Positions 5,605-6,217 of a stretch of 6,217 nucleotides of DNA are shown here, piece after piece. The notes below the pieces were generated by a model. The model made no database searches, was not told where the DNA came from, and worked only from the letters and a program-made list of their open reading frames with translations. This stretch comes from Verrucomicrobiota bacterium. GTDB lineage: Bacteria > Verrucomicrobiota > Verrucomicrobiia > Chthoniobacterales > JAFAMB01. A program made the position numbers and the translations under genes. Where the stretch lies: assembly GCA_019241095.1 (NCBI GenBank), contig JAFAXJ010000499.1, forward strand, positions 1-6,217, in the 5' to 3' direction. The stretch's first letter is position 1; every line of letters starts with the position of its first letter.

Positions 5605-6217
5605 ATGTGTGGCAGACACGATGGAATTTCAGTGGAGATTGCTCTTATTGGTTCCTTACGCCCTGAATTGGTTGATGCTCTGGAGGCGAAGTTCAAAGTC
5701 CATCATATTTATGGTGAACCCGATCCGCTGGCCAAGCTTCACGAGGTAGGGTGCCAGATTCGCGGGGCTGTGGGCACCGGCATGCATGGTTTGACTGAAC
5801 CTTACATGGGGTTGATGCCCAATCTTGAATTGTACGCGATCCACGGGGTGGGCCTTGAAACAACCGACATGGCCGCATGTCGAGCGCGCGGAGTGGTAGT
5901 CACTACCACGCCTGTGTTGTTCGATGATGTCGCCGATCTGGCTGTGGGCCTAGCATTGGCGACCTGCCGGCAACTGTCACGTGCTGACCGTCATGTGCGC
6001 GAAGGCAAATGGAAGAAGGCCCGCATGCCTCCGGGGCGCAAGTTAACCGGAATGCGCGTAGGCATTGTGGGACTAGGAAGAGTAGGGCTGGAAGTCGCTC
6101 GAAGGTTGGAAGGTTTCAAGACACAAATCTTCTATACTGACATTGCTTCTCGCGAGGTAAGTTATCGTCGTATGCCCGACGCTGTCGCGCTTGCACGGGA
6201 AGTGGACATTCTATTTC
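5605..6217 (+). CDS. D-2-hydroxyacid dehydrogenase, 3' end missing
   Basis: The first 204 residues of an NAD(P)-dependent D-isomer-specific 2-hydroxyacid dehydrogenase (glyoxylate/hydroxypyruvate reductase-like). The gene is cut by the window edge; the family is usually 310-340 residues. The N-terminal substrate domain includes IHGVGLETTD (79-88), equivalent to the usual GVG-x-D segment, then TTTPVLFDDVADLAVGLALA (100-119), a strong family signature. The Rossmann domain starts at KLTGMRVGIVGLGRVG (146-161) with G156-x-G158-x-x-G161. FYTD ends the second strand; Asp180 there suggests NAD(H) rather than NADP(H), an inference. The catalytic Arg, Glu and His lie beyond the edge. The start chosen (ATG 5605) has a good ribosome site, although GTG 5632 (VEIALIGSL) would also give a normal N-terminus. 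It probably interconverts a 2-hydroxy acid and 2-oxo acid linked to the aldolase upstream. Confidence 0.9.
   Translation, partial: MCGRHDGISVEIALIGSLRPELVDALEAKFKVHHIYGEPDPLAKLHEVGCQIRGAVGTGMHGLTEPYMGLMPNLELYAIHGVGLETTDMAACRARGVVVTTTPVLFDDVADLAVGLALATCRQLSRADRHVREGKWKKARMPPGRKLTGMRVGIVGLGRVGLEVARRLEGFKTQIFYTDIASREVSYRRMPDAVALAREVDILF

Noticed and set aside
5599..5634. GTG codons at 5599 and 5632 as alternative starts of the dehydrogenase
   Set aside because: The ATG at 5605 has the best spacing from AAAGGTGA; GTG 5599 lies within that ribosome site, and GTG 5632 has only a weak TGGA upstream, though it remains possible.

Overview
The window looks like a piece of a bacterial chromosome, most likely proteobacterial, carrying accessory catabolic genes. 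The protein families are typical of soil or aquatic proteobacteria that use unusual organic compounds. Base composition is intermediate. About a quarter of the window is non-coding, which is high for bacteria. No tRNA, rRNA, CRISPR array, intact insertion sequence or recognisable regulator gene is visible.

Layout: bases 1-450 hold no gene I can support. From 3708 down to 451 three genes run leftward and probably form one transcription unit: a sodium:solute symporter (3708-2200), a 102-residue membrane protein (2154-1846) and a flavin-dependent monooxygenase of the NtaA/SnaA/DszA/SoxA group (1770-451). A 916-base region (3709-4624) separates them from two rightward genes. It holds only doubtful open frames, but also short perfect direct repeats, GC-rich hairpins and a plausible symporter promoter. 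The rightward genes are an HpcH/HpaI-type aldolase (4625-5413) and, after a likely terminator and a 191-base leader rich in short repeats, a D-2-hydroxyacid dehydrogenase (5605 to the right edge, incomplete).

How the genes may work together (inference): the symporter imports a small, probably polar or anionic compound. The flavin monooxygenase, which needs reduced flavin from a reductase not seen here, attacks a C-N, C-S or similar bond. The hydroxyacid dehydrogenase and aldolase could then interconvert a 2-hydroxy acid and 2-oxo acid and cleave the carbon skeleton to pyruvate or a related oxo acid plus an aldehyde. The substrate cannot be read from the sequence. I found no clear new molecular system. 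The least explained parts are the repeat-bearing divergent intergenic region and the small membrane protein beside the symporter.
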